The notes under the pieces are model-generated. The model did not search any database and was not told the DNA's origin. It saw nothing but the letters and a program-made list of their open reading frames with translations. Both the position numbers and the translations under genes were made by a program. Of a stretch of DNA of 64,000 bases, positions 62,401-64,000 are shown piece after piece. Where the stretch lies: assembly GCA_017467185.1 (NCBI GenBank), contig JAFTSS010000028.1:62001-126000 (forward strand), in the 5' to 3' direction. Source of the stretch: Paludibacteraceae bacterium (lineage in GTDB: Bacteria; Bacteroidota; Bacteroidia; Bacteroidales; Paludibacteraceae). How positions within the stretch are numbered: the stretch's first letter is position 1; every line of letters begins with the position of its first letter.

Positions 62401-62507
62401 TGAATGAGGGTGTGAATATTGTCGATACGTTAGGGATGCATGGGGTGTATATATTTGAAATTATTTTTGAAGATAATCAAAGGGAAATACAACAGGTTGT
62501 ATTTTAA
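59424..62507 (+). CDS. Large surface protein type 1 paralogue
   Basis: I start at ATG 59424 rather than the in-frame TTG 59421. ATG 59427 is also possible. The 1027-residue protein has a signal peptide ending LFA-K, so it breaks the Gln+1 pattern of its paralogues. The domain order matches the gene at 21286: jelly-roll, Fn3, a domain with SRHTIHWNPKEYDP and ASIRLGNWNIG, Ig-like RWYLPSN and PKD with WDFGDGTMSN. Two GCDSI/L repeats and a sorting-like tail follow (KVKVWSTSGVLLKEF, GVYIFEIIFED). It follows the giant gene by about 20 bp and is probably cotranscribed with it. Confidence 0.8.
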   Translation: MMKTFDKIFLVVVFSLFCNVLFAKTVISSIGFQTDFEDEEERAKWILNPTVEGYECANKWFWGNLGANGGDHGLFISGDYGLTDRYVPIGTTTLAYRTFTFGKGDYELSFDWQAGGLSADGLYVCWIPERDSIELASVSTSSILPEWVERYAVDFNSDLLYLSQRTWNTILDTIYTNGEAYNLVFIWNNGVLASYSMGAMIDNLNILEVGRCSRPTNLMANPKGNDMVLSWSGEADAYDVRCVNNLTGESVEYNDVTTTYQVISDLSEGMCTYYVRSKCGDIAGTWTSLSKFLFYPGTRCVDYLDLNNRNCSYGDPMEGLKYGAVDFGCQAVDSRHTIHWNPKEYDPFTNGKLKTVPDGALASIRLGNWNIGAEYESVEYNFIVDTTKDAAILLLDYAVLLESPNHDSIDQPRFTLEITHDEKPLDKFGCGEAYFAAGYNTDGWVKFQGPNSEGYYKDWTTVGVNLREYHGKSLKIKLTTYDCTAGGHFGYAYFTLNCSGGKIKGLSCAGDSETIFEGPEGFNYRWYLPSNPDSIVSEKRRLTLPASDTLTYALDVIQPTNRNCYYTLYASAVGRYPCAAADYKPDFSNCTNEVEFINKSYIKRINQVTNDSSITGEPCENFLWDFGDGTMSNEANPIHEYPARGGSYTVRLLSGIADGKCSDDTTFTIKLPRMDSKPDTIHATVCLGEPYEFPKGKYQFESGFYSDSAVTIYGCDSITVLDLYVAERYDTTVVEAICSDDEYYFDGKLITESGRYQANFITKYGCDSLVTLDIDILEALNVSIDSVINQCSDDEFISLPYILHSGGLGDFKIYIEELDLECEGYSVEKDALLIEMPTGLKPDSYKTIIDFGESACGTGAETITLNLLYPKDVLVQRWGDVLAVMNENYNGGYNFVAFQWYKNGQIIEGATSSILYEHGGLDLDAEYSVLLTRGDDNSKLLTCSADLVDFGGVIEENAINVSRKDNNVEIDLPQKAKVKVWSTSGVLLKEFLLNEGVNIVDTLGMHGVYIFEIIFEDNQREIQQVVF

Positions 62508-62526
62508 ATAAAAACAGCATAAATTA

Positions 62527-64000
62527 TGAGTAAAAAGACGTTAGGCATATTTGTGATTTTTGTATTTTTATTGCTTTCTGAGTTTGCGATGGCACAAATG
62601 GTGTCTGTTCCATATTTTTGTGGATTTGAAGATGCTACGGATAATAGTCATTGGAAGATGAATGTAGGACCTACAGCAGAAGATAGCAATGATAAATGGT
62701 TAATCGGTAATATAGATAGTAGTGAAGGATATAATTCGTTGACTATAACCTGTGATAGTGGTAAAACGGCGACATTCGGAGCCGAGCGAAACATGATGGT
62801 TGCTTATCGTCGTTTTCAAATAGATACTACATTATCGGTAAATATCTCTTTTGATTGGAAATGTGAAGGAATAGAAGATATTTCTCAATGCCATTTTTAT
62901 TTTTTGCCTGCATCTGCTATTGCTGAATCTGAATTGTATTCTTTGTCAAATACAGCAACTTTACCTCTAAAATTAAGTCGTCCTCAAGTTTCTCTAAGTG
63001 GGAGTGTTGATTGGATGAATGTTTTTGCTTGCGAACAATTAGATTTGCAAGAAAATGTTGAGTACTATATGATTTTTGCTTGGCAAAATGCTAATACTGA
63101 TACTGCTCAAAATGTTCTTTCAAAATATTCTGTGTCAATAGATAACATACAGATTACATCTGCAACTTGTCCGGAACCAGAAAATTTGCGGTATAAGTCG
63201 GCTTGTGATACACTTTTTCTTTGGTGGGATGGCGCTACTGAATTGTATGAGTTTCAATATAAACCTTCGGGCGATAAAATTTGGAAAACTTTGCCAAAGA
63301 CAAGAGAAAAAAAGACAGTTTTGGTCGGTATTCAAGAGGGTGCTTATGACGTAAGAGTGCGAGGTGTGCATGAAACTACAAATGAATTTAGTGCATGGCG
63401 TGCATTGAACGAAGTTGTTTGTTTTTGTCCTGAGCGGCATTGTATAAATTTTGTTGAATTGGATCGTCCTGGTGTTGAGTGTTTGTGGGGTGAGGCATCT
63501 AATCCTGCAGATATAAAATTGGCTCCAACTGGGGTTGGAAATACAGGGGCTGGACCTTACGACAAGGGTTCGAGGGATATTCGTAGTCGGCATACAGTGA
63601 ATTGGCGACAAGGAGATCGTGACCCTCGTACTGGTAATTTGTTGCGAACAATTCCTGAAGGACATTTGGCATCGGTGCGTCTTGGAAATTGGGATATTGG
63701 AAAACAAGCCGAAGGAATAGTGTTTGATTATGTTGTTGATACAGCGCAAGCAGATATTATTTTGATGAAATATGCTGTTGTGTTAGAGAATCCAGGTCAC
63801 GGACCAACAGAAGACCCTTATTTTAAACTCGAAATTTTAGATGAGGGGGGAATGATTATCGATGCCGATTGTGGTGCATTTGATTTTACTCCACAGAATA
63901 AAAATATTAAATGGAATAGAAATGGTGGTTTTGTTTGGAAAGATTGGACTGCTATTGGATTGAATTTGGCTGCACATCATGGTAAAAGTATAAAAATACG
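62527..64000 (+). CDS. Large surface protein type 2 paralogue (C-terminus off the window)
   Basis: The frame is open from ATG 62527 to the window end (491 codons). The signal peptide ends AMA-Q. The visible part has the jelly-roll (SFDWKCEG, SIDNIQITSATCPEPENLR), the Fn3-like segment (EGAYDVRVRG) and CPERHCINFVELD. The shared domain follows with SRHTVNWRQGDRDPRTGN, ASVRLGNWDIG, MKYAVVLENPGHG and VWKDWTAIGLNL. These match the gene at 24604 more closely than the type 1 genes (TSAMCPKPENLR, CPDNHCFDFVSLD, KYAVVLENPGHG). It lies 19 bp after the type 1 paralogue. Confidence 0.8.

Overview
The window is a low-GC chromosomal segment from a member of the Bacteroidetes, most likely order Bacteroidales and anaerobic. 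The evidence is consistent across the window. There are TTTG/TAnnTTTG promoters, no clear Shine-Dalgarno sequences, secreted proteins ending in type IX secretion (T9SS)-like sorting domains, Omp28-like and DUF5686 proteins, an [FeFe]-hydrogenase maturase (HydF), ATP-type PEP carboxykinase and an about 1100-residue SecA. I cannot place it below order from sequence alone.

Layout. Positions 1-8.5 kb lie on the minus strand. They hold a truncated DUF5686 outer-membrane protein, an AraC-type regulator, and a compact operon rsmG - MBL hydrolase - CofE-like - lgt - rimM - hydF. Positions 8.9-16.3 kb lie on the plus strand. They hold acpP, fabF, a gamma-carbonic-anhydrase-like protein, a Dabb protein, an M28 glutaminyl-cyclase-like lipoprotein, rnhB, rnc and a long-chain acyl-CoA ligase. 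A minus-strand secreted protein with a chitobiase-like domain (16.5-19.9 kb) ends convergently with these. Positions 20.1-36.5 kb are a plus-strand array: an outer-membrane beta-barrel-like protein, two roughly 1000-residue surface proteins and one 2885-residue protein. Next come pckA, a small secreted protein, a YifB/ComM ATPase, a coiled-coil membrane protein, greA, a HIT protein, tRNA-Met, an LplT-like transporter, an Omp28-like protein and secA (36.8-50.4 kb). A second surface array (50.6-64 kb) holds paralogues of the first three large genes in rotated order, and its last gene runs off the window.

The most unusual feature is a set of short tandem arrays with a 7-bp period. Each locus uses a different or drifting 7-mer word (for example GAGACAC, YTYTCAA, AATTATG, CATTCCT, GTAACGA, GGAATAA, TAACTAR, GTAATYT, and a 21-bp unit that is 3 x 7). 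A companion family has a 9-bp period (NNNYTATAG). They sit almost exclusively in gaps and 5' leaders, often ending a few bases before a start codon. In several places they run into reading frames. In hydF an array replaces the region of the G4 nucleotide-specificity motif. In lgt one encodes the C-terminal tail, and in rnc and rsmG they create spurious N-terminal extensions.

Functionally, the housekeeping genes cover fatty-acid synthesis, rRNA and RNA processing, lipoprotein maturation and Sec export. Most exported proteins have Ala/Ser-Gln at the predicted signal-peptidase cleavage site. This agrees with the Bacteroidetes Q-rule and with a lipoprotein glutaminyl cyclase being encoded here. 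The large surface proteins combine jelly-roll (choice-of-anchor J/MAM-like), Fn3, PKD and GCDS-type repeats and look like T9SS-delivered adhesins or cell-surface structural proteins.
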